Positions 45,676-54,427 of a stretch of DNA of 64,000 nucleotides are shown here, in pieces. The stretch spans positions 248,001 to 312,000 of the forward strand of contig NZ_CP030139.2 of assembly GCF_003846445.2 (NCBI RefSeq), read 5' to 3'. The position numbers were made by a program, and so were the translations under genes. Position 1 is the stretch's first letter. Each line of letters starts with the position of its first letter. The DNA comes from Synechococcus elongatus PCC 11801 (GTDB taxonomy: Bacteria; Cyanobacteriota; Cyanobacteriia; Synechococcales; Synechococcaceae). The notes beneath the pieces are model-generated. The model ran no database searches, was not told where the DNA came from, and worked only from the letters and a program-made list of their open reading frames with translations.

Positions 45676-46809
45676 CTAGTAATCGACGCCGCGTTTCAGC
45701 TCAATGCCACGCTCTGCATAGTGCTTGTGGCAAACCATTTCGGAGTGGACGCTAGCGAGGTGGAAGTAGGCTGGCGTTTGCTTGCAGCGCCCCGTGATAA
45801 TCACTTCTGTGTCCCGGGGTTTACGTAGCAGGGCTTGCAGAATTGGTTCCTCGGGCAACAACTCTAAATCAACTGTTGGGTTGAGTTCATCCAAGATGAT
45901 CGTTTTATAGAGCCCTGAAGCGATCGCGGCTCGTGCAATTTCCCATGCCCGCTCTGCTTCGATGTAGTCAATTTCCTGTTGCTGGCCACGCCAAACGATC
46001 GCATCTCGACCCGATCGCTGGTGGTCAACCAGATGCGGATAGCTTTGGCGGAGCGCTTGAATGGCGGCATCTTCCGTATAGCCGCTACCGCCTTTGAGCC
46101 ATTGCAGAATCAAGACGCGATGTGAGAGATCCTGCCCAATACCCCGCCCGATCGCCTGTAGTGCTTTGCCAAGGGCGCTGGTGGACTTCCCTTTACCGTC
46201 GCCGGTGTAGATCTCAATCCCTTCCATGCCAACTGGTGTCATGGCTGGATTGGCATGGGCAATCATCTCCGAGTGCAAGTCGGCAATTTCCAGCAGTTGC
46301 GGAGGTGCCCCGCGGCCAGTAGCAATGATCTCAACTTCAGGGGGCTTTTGGCGCAGGGTTTGCACTACCTCTTCCACGGGCAGGAGGCCCAAGTCCAAAA
46401 TCGGATTGAGCTCATCCAGCACAATCACGGAATAGAGACCCGAAACGATCGCCCCTTTGGCAATATCCCAGCCCCGGCGTGCCTCTTGACGATCGAAGCG
46501 GCTGATAGCGTCGGGACCAAAAAATTCAGCACGACCCGTGCGGACTTGGTCAATCAGATGAGGAAATCCCTGCTGGAGGGCTTCGATCGCAGCATCTTCG
46601 TCATAGGTGCGACCCGGCCCTTTCAAAAAGCGCAGCAACAGGACGCGGGACTGCCATTGATCGCGAATGCCTAGGCCAATTGAGCGCAGCACCACTCCCA
46701 ACGCCGCCTGGGACTTGCCCTTGCCTGCCCCGTCATAGACATGGATTTGACCGGTTAAGCGCCCCGACTGCTGCTGAGCGGTACGGATGCCAATGCCTGA
46801 GCGCGCCAT
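45676..46809 (-). CDS. Tandem CobO/BtuR-type corrinoid adenosyltransferase-like protein
   Basis: 377 residues, about twice the usual length of CobO/BtuR. Two homologous halves each have a P-loop: GAGKGKS (27-33) and GDGKGKS (203-209). Each is followed by matching pieces: VLLLRFLKGPGRTYDEDAAI and VLILQWLKGGSGYTEDAAIQ; SVIVLDELNPILDLGLLPVE and KTIILDELNPTVDLELLPEE; and EVEIIATGR and DTEVIITGR. The family transfers adenosyl from ATP to cob(I)alamin-type corrinoids in cobalamin synthesis or salvage. Both P-loops look intact. Whether both halves are active is unknown. No other cobalamin genes are adjacent. Confidence 0.82.
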   Translation of the reverse strand: MARSGIGIRTAQQQSGRLTGQIHVYDGAGKGKSQAALGVVLRSIGLGIRDQWQSRVLLLRFLKGPGRTYDEDAAIEALQQGFPHLIDQVRTGRAEFFGPDAISRFDRQEARRGWDIAKGAIVSGLYSVIVLDELNPILDLGLLPVEEVVQTLRQKPPEVEIIATGRGAPPQLLEIADLHSEMIAHANPAMTPVGMEGIEIYTGDGKGKSTSALGKALQAIGRGIGQDLSHRVLILQWLKGGSGYTEDAAIQALRQSYPHLVDHQRSGRDAIVWRGQQQEIDYIEAERAWEIARAAIASGLYKTIILDELNPTVDLELLPEEPILQALLRKPRDTEVIITGRCKQTPAYFHLASVHSEMVCHKHYAERGIELKRGVDY

Positions 46810-46902
46810 GCTGATCTGAGTCTGCGACAGCCCTGATCTTATCGATCTGCTGCAATCGCTGCGAGTTCGATAGGCTAGAGGGCGTTGCTGGGTTCGACAT
46901 TC

Positions 46903-47730
46903 ATGCTTCAGGCCAAACTAGAGCAGGTGCGATCGCAACTCCGATCGTGGCCTTCAGCAGTGGTGGCCTACTCGGGCGGCATCGACAGCAGCTTGGTGGC
47001 CTACCTTGCGTTTCAAGAGTTAGGCGATCGCGCCCTAGCTGTTACTGCGGTCTCGGCTTCTCTTCTGCCGGAAGACCTTGCCGCTGCGCGATCGCAGGCA
47101 GACTGGATCGGCATTGCCCATGAGCAAATTCATACTGATGAGCTAGCCAATCCCAACTACGCCAGCAACCCCAGCAATCGTTGCTACTTCTGCAAAAGCG
47201 AGCTGCACGATCGCCTCCAACCTCTCGCCCAAGCGCGGGGCTTTGCGGTGGTCTTGGATGGTGTCAACGCAGATGATCTCGGCGATCACCGTCCGGGACT
47301 GCAAGCCGCTCGGGAGCGGGGTGTGCGATCGCCGTTAGCAGAAGCGGGTATTGGCAAGCTGGAAGTTCGTCAACTGGCGCAGGAGCTGGGGATTCCCTGG
47401 TGGAATAAACCCGCCATGCCCTGTCTCTCCTCGCGTTTTCCCTATGGTGAAGCGATTAGTGCGGAGAAACTGGCACGCGTCGGGGCCGCAGAGCGCTATC
47501 TGCGCCAACTGGGCTGGCAGTCGCTACGGGTGCGATCCCAGCAGGATACGGCTCGTATTGAATTGCCGCACGAGGACTTACAGCGGTTTGTAGTAGAAAC
47601 TGACTTACCCGCTCTGGTCAGCCATTTCCAATCCTTGGGATTCCGCTACGTCAGCCTTGATCTGGAAGGCTTGGTCAGTGGCAAACTCAATCGTGTGTTA
47701 GCGACACCATGCGCCGGCGATCGCTCCTAG
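46903..47730 (+). CDS. larE: LarE-type ATP-dependent sacrificial sulfur transferase
   Basis: 275 residues from the ATG at 46903 (a TTG 18 nt upstream is less likely). VVAYSGGIDSSLVAYLAF is the PP-loop; NRCYFCKSELHDRL and MPCLSSRFPYGEAI are LarE signatures. Three cysteines (CxxC plus the C of PCLSSR) match the LarE type proposed to bind a [4Fe-4S] cluster rather than the single-Cys sacrificial type. LarE adds sulfur to the pyridinium precursor of the nickel-pincer nucleotide cofactor. larB and larC are not adjacent. Its end overlaps the carbonic anhydrase start by 22 bp. Confidence 0.88.
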   Translation: MLQAKLEQVRSQLRSWPSAVVAYSGGIDSSLVAYLAFQELGDRALAVTAVSASLLPEDLAAARSQADWIGIAHEQIHTDELANPNYASNPSNRCYFCKSELHDRLQPLAQARGFAVVLDGVNADDLGDHRPGLQAARERGVRSPLAEAGIGKLEVRQLAQELGIPWWNKPAMPCLSSRFPYGEAISAEKLARVGAAERYLRQLGWQSLRVRSQQDTARIELPHEDLQRFVVETDLPALVSHFQSLGFRYVSLDLEGLVSGKLNRVLATPCAGDRS

Positions 47731-48422
47731 CCGCTTTAGGGGGAAGCTGCGTTGGTTGGCTGGGCAGCAGTCAGCCCGTCTGGGCGAGTGCTGAGTGGGA
47801 CTACGGCCGTCGCCGTGGGCCGCGTCGCTGGGCTCAGCTCGATCCGGCTTATGGGCTGTGTAAGCAAGGTCGTCAACAATCGCCGATCAACCTGCAAGGA
47901 CAACCCTCGACCGTTGCCTTGGACTATCGCGATCGCCCCTTCAAGGGCATCCTGCAATCGGCACCGCATTCCCTCCGCATCGACTGCCCTAGCGGTTGTG
48001 GCTGTTGGGAAGACGGTGTCTTCTACGAATTGCTGCAATTTCATTTCCACACACCCAGCGAACACTATCGCCAAGGTCGGCGTTTCCCTGCGGAAATTCA
48101 CTTGGTTCATCGCAGCGATCGCGGCCAATTAGCGGTTATTGCGGTCTTTCTAGCGCCAGGCGATCGCCTGCACCCTGAACTGCAAGCCATTCTGGCCATG
48201 CCCAAGCGCTCGAGCAGTCAGCAGCTCACGACCGATTTACAACCCTCAGTCTTCCTGCCCCGCGATCGCACGGTCTGGCGCTACTCCGGTTCCCTAACGA
48301 CCCCACCTTGCTCTGAGCCGGTGCTGTGGCGAGTTTGCGATCGACCCCTCTTGATTGCTCGGTCACAACTGCGGCAGCTCCGACAACGCCTCGGTGTCAA
48401 TGCTCGGCCGCTACCAGCCTGA
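47709..48422 (+). CDS. ecaA: Periplasmic alpha-class carbonic anhydrase
   Basis: 237 residues. The N-terminus MRRRSLLAALGGSCVGWLG with consecutive arginines before a hydrophobic stretch is a Tat-like signal; ASA marks the cleavage site. The domain shows QSPINL, LLQFHFHTPSEHYRQGRRFP AEIHLVH (the three zinc-ligand histidines: two in FHFH, one in EIHLVH) and YSGSLTTPPCSEPVLWRV, the alpha-CA signature. It interconverts CO2 and bicarbonate outside the cytoplasm, which is the EcaA role in cyanobacteria. It overlaps larE by 22 bp, so is probably co-transcribed with it. Confidence 0.9.
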   Translation: MRRRSLLAALGGSCVGWLGSSQPVWASAEWDYGRRRGPRRWAQLDPAYGLCKQGRQQSPINLQGQPSTVALDYRDRPFKGILQSAPHSLRIDCPSGCGCWEDGVFYELLQFHFHTPSEHYRQGRRFPAEIHLVHRSDRGQLAVIAVFLAPGDRLHPELQAILAMPKRSSSQQLTTDLQPSVFLPRDRTVWRYSGSLTTPPCSEPVLWRVCDRPLLIARSQLRQLRQRLGVNARPLPA

Positions 48423-48551
48423 AGACTCCTGACGTTGTGCCATGACTGCTCACAATGCCCCCCGAGCCAGCAACGCCCTCCCAGCGATTGATTGGGTTGC
48501 TGCAGGTATCGCTCTCATCGAATGACAGTCCCTCACAAGCTGTAGCGTTTC

Positions 48552-50435
48552 TTAGGGCACCACTTCACTAGCACTAATTTTCCAGACACCATTTTCGCGA
48601 ATCAGCTGATATCGAATCACAAGCCCCACATCTTGGCGAGTGTCAATGAGTCGGTTGTCCCGGTAAACCAGCTCAATTTCATCAACTTTGGCTTGAACTG
48701 TCGCCCGGCGATCGCCGTCACTGAGCTCCACGGATTCAACCGCGACTTTGTGGTCAAACTGCGATGTCGACTGCGTATCGGCTTGCTGGATTGCCAAACC
48801 CTGCCATCGCCGTAGGATGTCACCCGTCAGCACCGTCGCGAGGCGATCGCGATCGTATTGAGGGCCCAATGCTGCTGCTTTGGCGGCTAACCAGTTCTGC
48901 ACAACGGTCTGCGCCTGAGCACGATCGAGGGCAACCGGTGCTGGAGTTGGGACTGGTGCGGGGGCCGGTTGGGGCGGAGTCTGAGTCGTCTGAGGTGGCT
49001 GAGTAGGAGGGGATTGTGAACGCGATCGCCAAGCCCAAACACTGCCACCCACAAGGAGTGCCACACCTCCGATCGCTAGCCAGCGGATGGGCAGCCGTTG
49101 AGAGGGACGTGCCGAGCGATCGCGACGGCGACGACGAGCAGGTGGAGCAGCCGAGGGAGTAGTTAAGGTCGGTAATTCGGTTGCCACCAGCGGCGATCGC
49201 GTTTCCAGCAGCTCTGTAGGCAGTGGCTCCGGAATGAGATCCGGTGGCAGCTCAACAATCGCATCCAGATAGGTCTGGACATCGGGATTGTCGAAGTAGG
49301 GCTGGAGCGGGGCAGCGGCGCCTTTGAGGTCGCGGAAGCCCGGAAAGACGGTGGTGGCTAACCAGTTTTCCGTAAAGCGACACAAGCCGACGATCAGAGC
49401 CTCGCCCTGGGCTAGAGTGCGGATTTGACTCAGGGTCTCCTCATCTTTGCTCTGGACCAGCAGCGTCTCTGCCTCCGCCGGTTGCCCCAGCAACAAACTG
49501 ACAATCGCTTGCTCGAGGTGCACGTCCATGCGGCTTTGCAGTTCCCGCAGCAGCAAACTGGCGCGATGGATGAGGGCTGGCTGATGGTCGCGAAAACCGC
49601 GGGCAATCAATGCATAGCAGGCAAAAAAACTGGCGGCGGGTGAGGGTCGGCGGGCTTCGGATTCAAACAAGAGCTGCTGCTCAGCCAGCGTTAAATAGCC
49701 ACGAATTTGCTGAAGAAACAGCAAGAAGTTATCGAGTGTCAGTCCCGATCCATCATCCCCGGGGCCTTCAATCCCTTGCCGGTCATCCAGCATCGCTTGC
49801 AACAGCAGTAGTCCCTGCTGGCGATCGCTATCGGCAGTCAAAGACTGGGCGAGGCGGTCCAGAATGCGATAGGGGCGCAGCTGGGCTTGCTCTTGCTCTA
49901 GGGTTCGGCTGAGTTCTAGAAAACGAGGGTGATCGGCGATCGCGGCTTGACTGCGACTGAAATTCTGCGCCGCTCGCTCGTAAAGGTTTTGTTGTCGGCA
50001 TTCCCGTCCCAACGCTTGCTGGGAAAGGGCGATCGCCAGTGCCACATCGCTGCTGGCAAACTGGTCGCGCACTTCCGTGCTGGCTTCATACTCTGGCAGC
50101 AGGTCTTCCGCCAGCTGCGAAACGCGATCGTATTCCCCAAGCTCCAGCAGAATGAGCAAAGCCCCAATGCGCTGCCAGTCCTCAAGCTCCAGGGTGGGTT
50201 CAATCGCTTCCGCACCCCCCTGAAAAAAGCGGCGATCGTAGCGATCGCGCTGCTCAGAATCACTGAGCTCAGTAATCGCAGCCTCCAGCAGTTGTCGTCG
50301 TGCCTGCAGGGCCAGTTCCGAAAACTCGTGTGAGGGAACTTGGTTGAGGCGATCGCGGTAACTCTCGGCAATCGCATCCGCTGATGCCTGTACCCCAACG
50401 CAGAGAATTCGGTAGTAATCGAGAGGAATACGCAC
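48552..50435 (-). CDS. ftn2: Cell division protein Ftn2/ZipN (ARC6 family)
   Basis: 627 residues. The N-terminus MRIPLDYYRILCVGVQASAD followed by SEQRDRYDRRFF is the divergent J-domain of Ftn2/ARC6. A helical repeat region (100-400) follows, then a basic stretch RRRRRDRSARPSQRLPIRW and one transmembrane helix (WLAIGGVALLVGGSVWAW, about 450-470). A Pro/Gln/Thr-rich linker leads to the C-terminal IMS domain (LDRAQAQTVVQNWLAAKAAA ... NGVWKISASEVVP). Ftn2 anchors FtsZ rings at the cytoplasmic membrane and recruits other divisome proteins in cyanobacteria. Divergent from pdhA. Confidence 0.93.
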   Translation of the reverse strand: MRIPLDYYRILCVGVQASADAIAESYRDRLNQVPSHEFSELALQARRQLLEAAITELSDSEQRDRYDRRFFQGGAEAIEPTLELEDWQRIGALLILLELGEYDRVSQLAEDLLPEYEASTEVRDQFASSDVALAIALSQQALGRECRQQNLYERAAQNFSRSQAAIADHPRFLELSRTLEQEQAQLRPYRILDRLAQSLTADSDRQQGLLLLQAMLDDRQGIEGPGDDGSGLTLDNFLLFLQQIRGYLTLAEQQLLFESEARRPSPAASFFACYALIARGFRDHQPALIHRASLLLRELQSRMDVHLEQAIVSLLLGQPAEAETLLVQSKDEETLSQIRTLAQGEALIVGLCRFTENWLATTVFPGFRDLKGAAAPLQPYFDNPDVQTYLDAIVELPPDLIPEPLPTELLETRSPLVATELPTLTTPSAAPPARRRRRDRSARPSQRLPIRWLAIGGVALLVGGSVWAWRSRSQSPPTQPPQTTQTPPQPAPAPVPTPAPVALDRAQAQTVVQNWLAAKAAALGPQYDRDRLATVLTGDILRRWQGLAIQQADTQSTSQFDHKVAVESVELSDGDRRATVQAKVDEIELVYRDNRLIDTRQDVGLVIRYQLIRENGVWKISASEVVP

Positions 50436-50736
50436 AGAACACCCACCAGAGCCGAACTGCCGGCTTAAGCCGACCTCATCATCCCAACTTGACCGTCAAC
50501 TTACCAAGTTTGTTGAGCGATCAACGTTGTCTCTGTAGCAGACACTGGAATGGATCATTGCCAGTATCCACCAATCCGTCTGCAGTCATTCGCGATGGTT
50601 GGGCAGAGGCACCGAGCGCTAGCCCGCGACGGTGTCAAGGGTCACAGCGCTCCCGACAGACTGCTTTAATCTAATGAATGGCGATGCTTAGCCCCCTATT
50701 GGCAAGCTCGTGCTCAATCACTGGAACGCCGCCGCT
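50436..50736. promoter_or_regulatory. Divergent promoter region of ftn2 and pdhA
   Basis: 301 bp without a gene, between the two divergent starts. TAATCT near 50669 fits a -10 element for pdhA, but no matching -35 is obvious. An in-frame GTG at 50710 would extend PdhA by nine residues. Confidence 0.35.
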
Positions 50737-51765
50737 ATGGTTCAGGAACGTACACTGCCTAGTTTTCAGGCTTCTCAGGCGCAAATCAGCCGTGAAGAAG
50801 GCCTCCGCGTGTATGAGGACATGGTCCTGGGTCGCACCTTCGAAGACAAGTGTGCGGAGATGTACTACCGCGGCAAAATGTTTGGCTTTGTCCACCTCTA
50901 CAACGGACAGGAAGCCGTCGCCAGCGGCATTATCAAGGCGATGCGATCGGACGATTACGTCTGCAGTACCTATCGCGACCACGTGCATGCCCTGAGTGCT
51001 GGTGTTCCGGCTCGTCAGGTAATGGCGGAACTCTTTGGTAAAGAGACCGGCTGCAGCCGCGGTCGCGGTGGCTCGATGCACTTGTTCTCATCCGAACATA
51101 ATCTGCTGGGCGGCTTTGCGTTTGTGGCTGAGGGCATTCCGATCGCAACAGGTGCTGCATTTACCACGGCCTACCGGCGTAATGCCTTGGGCGATACCAG
51201 TGCCGACCAAGTGACGGCTTGCTTCTTCGGGGATGGTGCCGCCAACAACGGCCAGTTCTTCGAATGCCTGAACATGGCGACGCTCTGGAAGCTGCCGATC
51301 CTGTTTGTCGTCGAGAACAACAAATGGGCGATCGGGATGTCCCACGAGCGGGCGACTTCCGATCCAGAAATCTACAAGAAGGGTCCCGCTTTCGGCATGC
51401 CCGGCGTGGAAGTCGATGGCATGGATGTCTTGGCAGTCCGCGCTGTGGCTCAAGAAGCGATCGCACGGGCACGGGCTGGCGAAGGCCCGACGCTGATTGA
51501 GGCACTAACCTATCGCTTCCGGGGTCACTCGCTGGCGGATCCGGATGAACTGCGCTCGAAGGAAGAGAAAGAGTTCTGGTTGGCTCGCGATCCAATCAAA
51601 CGGTTTGCGGCTCACCTGACGGAGTTCAATCTGGCAACTCACGAAGAACTGAAGGCGATCGACAAGAAGATCGAAGCTTTGGTTGCAGAGGCGGTGGAAT
51701 TTGCGATCTCCAGCCCCGAACCGAAGCCCGAAGAACTGACCCGCTATATCTGGGCAGAAGACTAA
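50737..51765 (+). CDS. pdhA: Pyruvate dehydrogenase E1 component, alpha subunit
   Basis: 342 residues from ATG 50737 ([20 protein letters not shown]), the normal cyanobacterial start. It has [47 protein letters not shown] and the thiamine-diphosphate motif [33 protein letters not shown], then [20 protein letters not shown]. With the beta subunit it decarboxylates pyruvate in the first step to acetyl-CoA. The beta-subunit gene is not in the window, as is usual in cyanobacteria. Convergent with uvrC across a shared terminator. Confidence 0.95.
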   Translation: MVQERTLPSFQASQAQISREEGLRVYEDMVLGRTFEDKCAEMYYRGKMFGFVHLYNGQEAVASGIIKAMRSDDYVCSTYRDHVHALSAGVPARQVMAELFGKETGCSRGRGGSMHLFSSEHNLLGGFAFVAEGIPIATGAAFTTAYRRNALGDTSADQVTACFFGDGAANNGQFFECLNMATLWKLPILFVVENNKWAIGMSHERATSDPEIYKKGPAFGMPGVEVDGMDVLAVRAVAQEAIARARAGEGPTLIEALTYRFRGHSLADPDELRSKEEKEFWLARDPIKRFAAHLTEFNLATHEELKAIDKKIEALVAEAVEFAISSPEPKPEELTRYIWAED

Positions 51766-51782
51766 AGCCAGTCTTGACTGAC

Positions 51783-51838
51783 AAAAAATAGGCGATCGCT
51801 ACAAACGCCTCGATGGGACTGAGTAGCGATCGCTTTTT
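51783..51838. terminator. Bidirectional intrinsic terminator built from HIP1 arms
   Basis: GCGATCGCTAC (51792-51802) and GTAGCGATCGC (51823-51833) form a perfect 11-bp stem with a 20-nt loop, followed by TTTTT on the plus strand. A-rich sequence (51783-51789) on the left gives a T-run on the minus strand. Convergent pdhA and uvrC end on either side. Each arm contains a full HIP1 octamer. Confidence 0.85.
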
Positions 51839-51847
51839 GTTGGACAA

Positions 51848-53779
51848 TCACACGGTTTCACTGGGATGAAAGTAGTCCCAAATTTGCTGGGCCAGAACTG
51901 CGCCAATGCCGGGGACCTCGGCAATCTGCTCTGGCGTTGCCAATCGCAGATAGTCGATCGAGCGGAAGTGTGCCAATAGCTCTTTCTGGCGCTTGTGGCC
52001 CAAACCAGGAATGTCATCCAAACGCGATCGCCGCATCCGTTCCGTCCGCTTTTGGCGATGGAAACTAACGGCAAAGCGGTGGGCTTCATCGCGCAACCGC
52101 CGTAGCAATTGGACGCCCGGTTGTTCGGCATCCGTTGGCAGTGGATCTGAAGCCCCCGGCAAGAAAATTTCCTCGCGCTTCTTAGCCAAGCTGCAGAGCT
52201 TGACATCCTCTAGGAGATTCAAATCGCGCAGGACTTCAACAACGGCTGAGAGTTGTCCTTTGCCGCCATCAATCATCACTAGATCAGGGAAATCCGCGAG
52301 GTCATCTGGTCGTAATAAACTACCCTGCCGTTGTTCACTCGGTGCTAAAGACTCCCCGCGGGCTTTTGCTTCAGCAAACTTGCGGAAACGACGCTGCAAA
52401 ACCTCCGCCAAGCTGGCAAAGTCATCGGAGTGACCCGCCCGAACTTCGGGGTTACGGATTTTGTAGCGGCGATAGTGTTGCTTGGCGGGCAAGCCATCAA
52501 TAAAAACCACTTGCGAAGCCACCGCATCCGAGCCTTGGATATGGGAAATGTCATAGCCTTCGATGCGGCGCGGCAGCTCGGGTAAGTCCAACAGATCAGC
52601 AAGATCAATCAAGGCTGCTGCGTGGCGTTCTGCCGATTGCTGAGTTCTGGCGAGTTCGTACTCTGCATTGCGCTCAACCATCGCAATCAAATCAGCTTTG
52701 ATCTGTCGCTGCGGCGATAGGATTTCAACCTTGCGCCCCCGTCGTTCTGATAGCCAAGCTTCCAGTAGTTCTGCTTCAGGTAGGTCGTGCTGGACAAGGA
52801 CTTCCTGCGGAATTTCCACCGAATCAACGCCCGCATAGTGCTCTTCCAACACCCGTTGTGCGATCGCGGCAGGCGTACCGGACTGGGCATCGGCGACAAA
52901 CCCTAGACGACCCACCAATTTGCCGGCACGAATCTGAAAGAGCTGAACGCAAGCGTGCTGTTCATCCATGGCCAGCGCGATCGCATCTCGTGAGATTCGG
53001 TCATCGGGGAGCTGGACTTTTTGCTCAGCCCCTAACCCTTCGAGTCCACGAATTTGATCGCGGATCTTGGCAGCCCTTTCAAACTCAAGATTTTCAGCGG
53101 CTTGCAGCATTTGCGACTCAAGCAGTTCGACCAACTCGCTACTGCGCCCTTGGAAGATCATTGCGACTTTCTGGAGCGTCTTGCGATAGTCATCTGGTCG
53201 AATTAAAGACTGGCAAACGCCGGGGCAACGACCGATGTCGTAGTTTAAGCAGGGTCGATCTTTGAAAAGGGGTTGAGGCCTTTGTCGCAGCGGAAATAAT
53301 CGCTTCACTAAAAAGAGGGTGTGACGTAGCAGTCGCGTATCAACGTAGGGGCCGTAGTAGCGATCGCGGCTATTTCCGAGTCGGCGCTTACGGGTGATAA
53401 AAATTCGGGGATAATCATCGCTCCAAGTAATGCAGAGATAGGGATATTTCTTGTCGTCCTTGAGTAGGACATTAAAGTGGGGTTGATGCTGTTTAATCAG
53501 GTTGGCTTCAAGAGCCAAGGCCTCAGCTTCCGTATCCGTAACGATGATCTCGATCTCACAGACTTGCCGCACCATTAAATTGATGCGGGGATTAAGGCGA
53601 TCGAGATCGCGGAAATAGGAGCGCACCCGCGATCGCAGCTTTTTGCTTTTGCCGATGTAGAGAATGCGATCGCTGGCATCGCGCATAAAGTACACGCCAG
53701 GTTCAGCAGGCAATTCCCGCAATCGCGCTTCAAGGCGATCGGGTTGCTTCAGCAGTGGCGTTGGCGTTGCAGCGATCAT
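51848..53779 (-). CDS. uvrC: UvrC, excinuclease ABC subunit C
   Basis: 643 residues, full length. The GIY-YIG domain is [30 protein letters not shown] (N-terminal 3' nuclease). The UVR/UvrB-binding motif is [25 protein letters not shown]. The RNase H-like 5' nuclease domain has [19 protein letters not shown] and [14 protein letters not shown]. The C-terminal helix-hairpin-helix pair is [23 protein letters not shown] and [19 protein letters not shown]. Makes both incisions in nucleotide-excision repair. Confidence 0.97.
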   Translation of the reverse strand: MIAATPTPLLKQPDRLEARLRELPAEPGVYFMRDASDRILYIGKSKKLRSRVRSYFRDLDRLNPRINLMVRQVCEIEIIVTDTEAEALALEANLIKQHQPHFNVLLKDDKKYPYLCITWSDDYPRIFITRKRRLGNSRDRYYGPYVDTRLLRHTLFLVKRLFPLRQRPQPLFKDRPCLNYDIGRCPGVCQSLIRPDDYRKTLQKVAMIFQGRSSELVELLESQMLQAAENLEFERAAKIRDQIRGLEGLGAEQKVQLPDDRISRDAIALAMDEQHACVQLFQIRAGKLVGRLGFVADAQSGTPAAIAQRVLEEHYAGVDSVEIPQEVLVQHDLPEAELLEAWLSERRGRKVEILSPQRQIKADLIAMVERNAEYELARTQQSAERHAAALIDLADLLDLPELPRRIEGYDISHIQGSDAVASQVVFIDGLPAKQHYRRYKIRNPEVRAGHSDDFASLAEVLQRRFRKFAEAKARGESLAPSEQRQGSLLRPDDLADFPDLVMIDGGKGQLSAVVEVLRDLNLLEDVKLCSLAKKREEIFLPGASDPLPTDAEQPGVQLLRRLRDEAHRFAVSFHRQKRTERMRRSRLDDIPGLGHKRQKELLAHFRSIDYLRLATPEQIAEVPGIGAVLAQQIWDYFHPSETV

Positions 53780-53843
53780 GGGGCAATCCCTTAACCGCCT
53801 TTTACTCTAGCGGTCCAGCTTCTCAGAGCTGAACGAGCCGAAT

Positions 53844-54323
53844 TTAGTCTGCAATCTGCCAGCGAACATAAGGACGGCCGCCCAGAATCGCTCGCTGACT
53901 AATCTGAGAAGGATTGGCTGGCGTGTTGGCTGGCAGCTCAACCCGAAAGGTTAAGCGACCGTCTTTCCAGATCAACCGATAGGGCAGATCTGCACTGGGG
54001 CGAACCTCGGCAACACAAGAGGTGAAGGCCGGTTTCAAGGGAGCTTGATACTCAGCCGTTTTTGCGGTGCCTTTGATGTAGCGAGCTCGGCCAGCCGTCG
54101 CGGTTGTTTCTGGAATCACGAGATGTTCGCCACCCCCCTCATACCAACGCCAGCTTGTGGTGAGCTGAACTTGAGCTGGGCAGTTTCCCCGTTGCTGCTG
54201 CACGGGGATCTGCTGTCGGAGGTTGCCAGTGCCATTCGCCGTCTCAGCGTTGACCGGCGGTCCTGCAAAGGAGATCAGCAGAAACAATAGAGACCAACGC
54301 AATGGCAGACAGCACGATGACAT
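53844..54323 (-). CDS. Secreted hypothetical protein
   Basis: 159 residues. LRWSLLFLLISFAGPPVNAE is a signal peptide with an AxA-like cleavage site. The mature part has two cysteines (GNCPAQVQLTTSWRWYEGGG, FTSCVAEVRPSADLPY) likely disulfide-bonded, and beta-rich segments (YRLIWKDGRLTFRVEL, GGRPYVRWQIAD). No family recognised. Same strand as uvrC (64 bp) and the propeller protein upstream (104 bp), so possibly one transcript. Confidence 0.65.
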   Translation of the reverse strand: MSSCCLPLRWSLLFLLISFAGPPVNAETANGTGNLRQQIPVQQQRGNCPAQVQLTTSWRWYEGGGEHLVIPETTATAGRARYIKGTAKTAEYQAPLKPAFTSCVAEVRPSADLPYRLIWKDGRLTFRVELPANTPANPSQISQRAILGGRPYVRWQIAD

Positions 54324-54427
54324 GGGATGACTGCACTAGATCGCCAATCCCAGTCTGGAGCGAAGGATCTCTAAAGCCGGATTCTTTAAGGCCGATTGCA
54401 GAGAACAGATTGAATTCCGATCGCCAG

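Noticed and set aside
48442-48525. 27-codon ORF between ecaA and ftn2
   Set aside because: Too short and without a membrane helix or clear ribosome-binding site; nothing supports translation.
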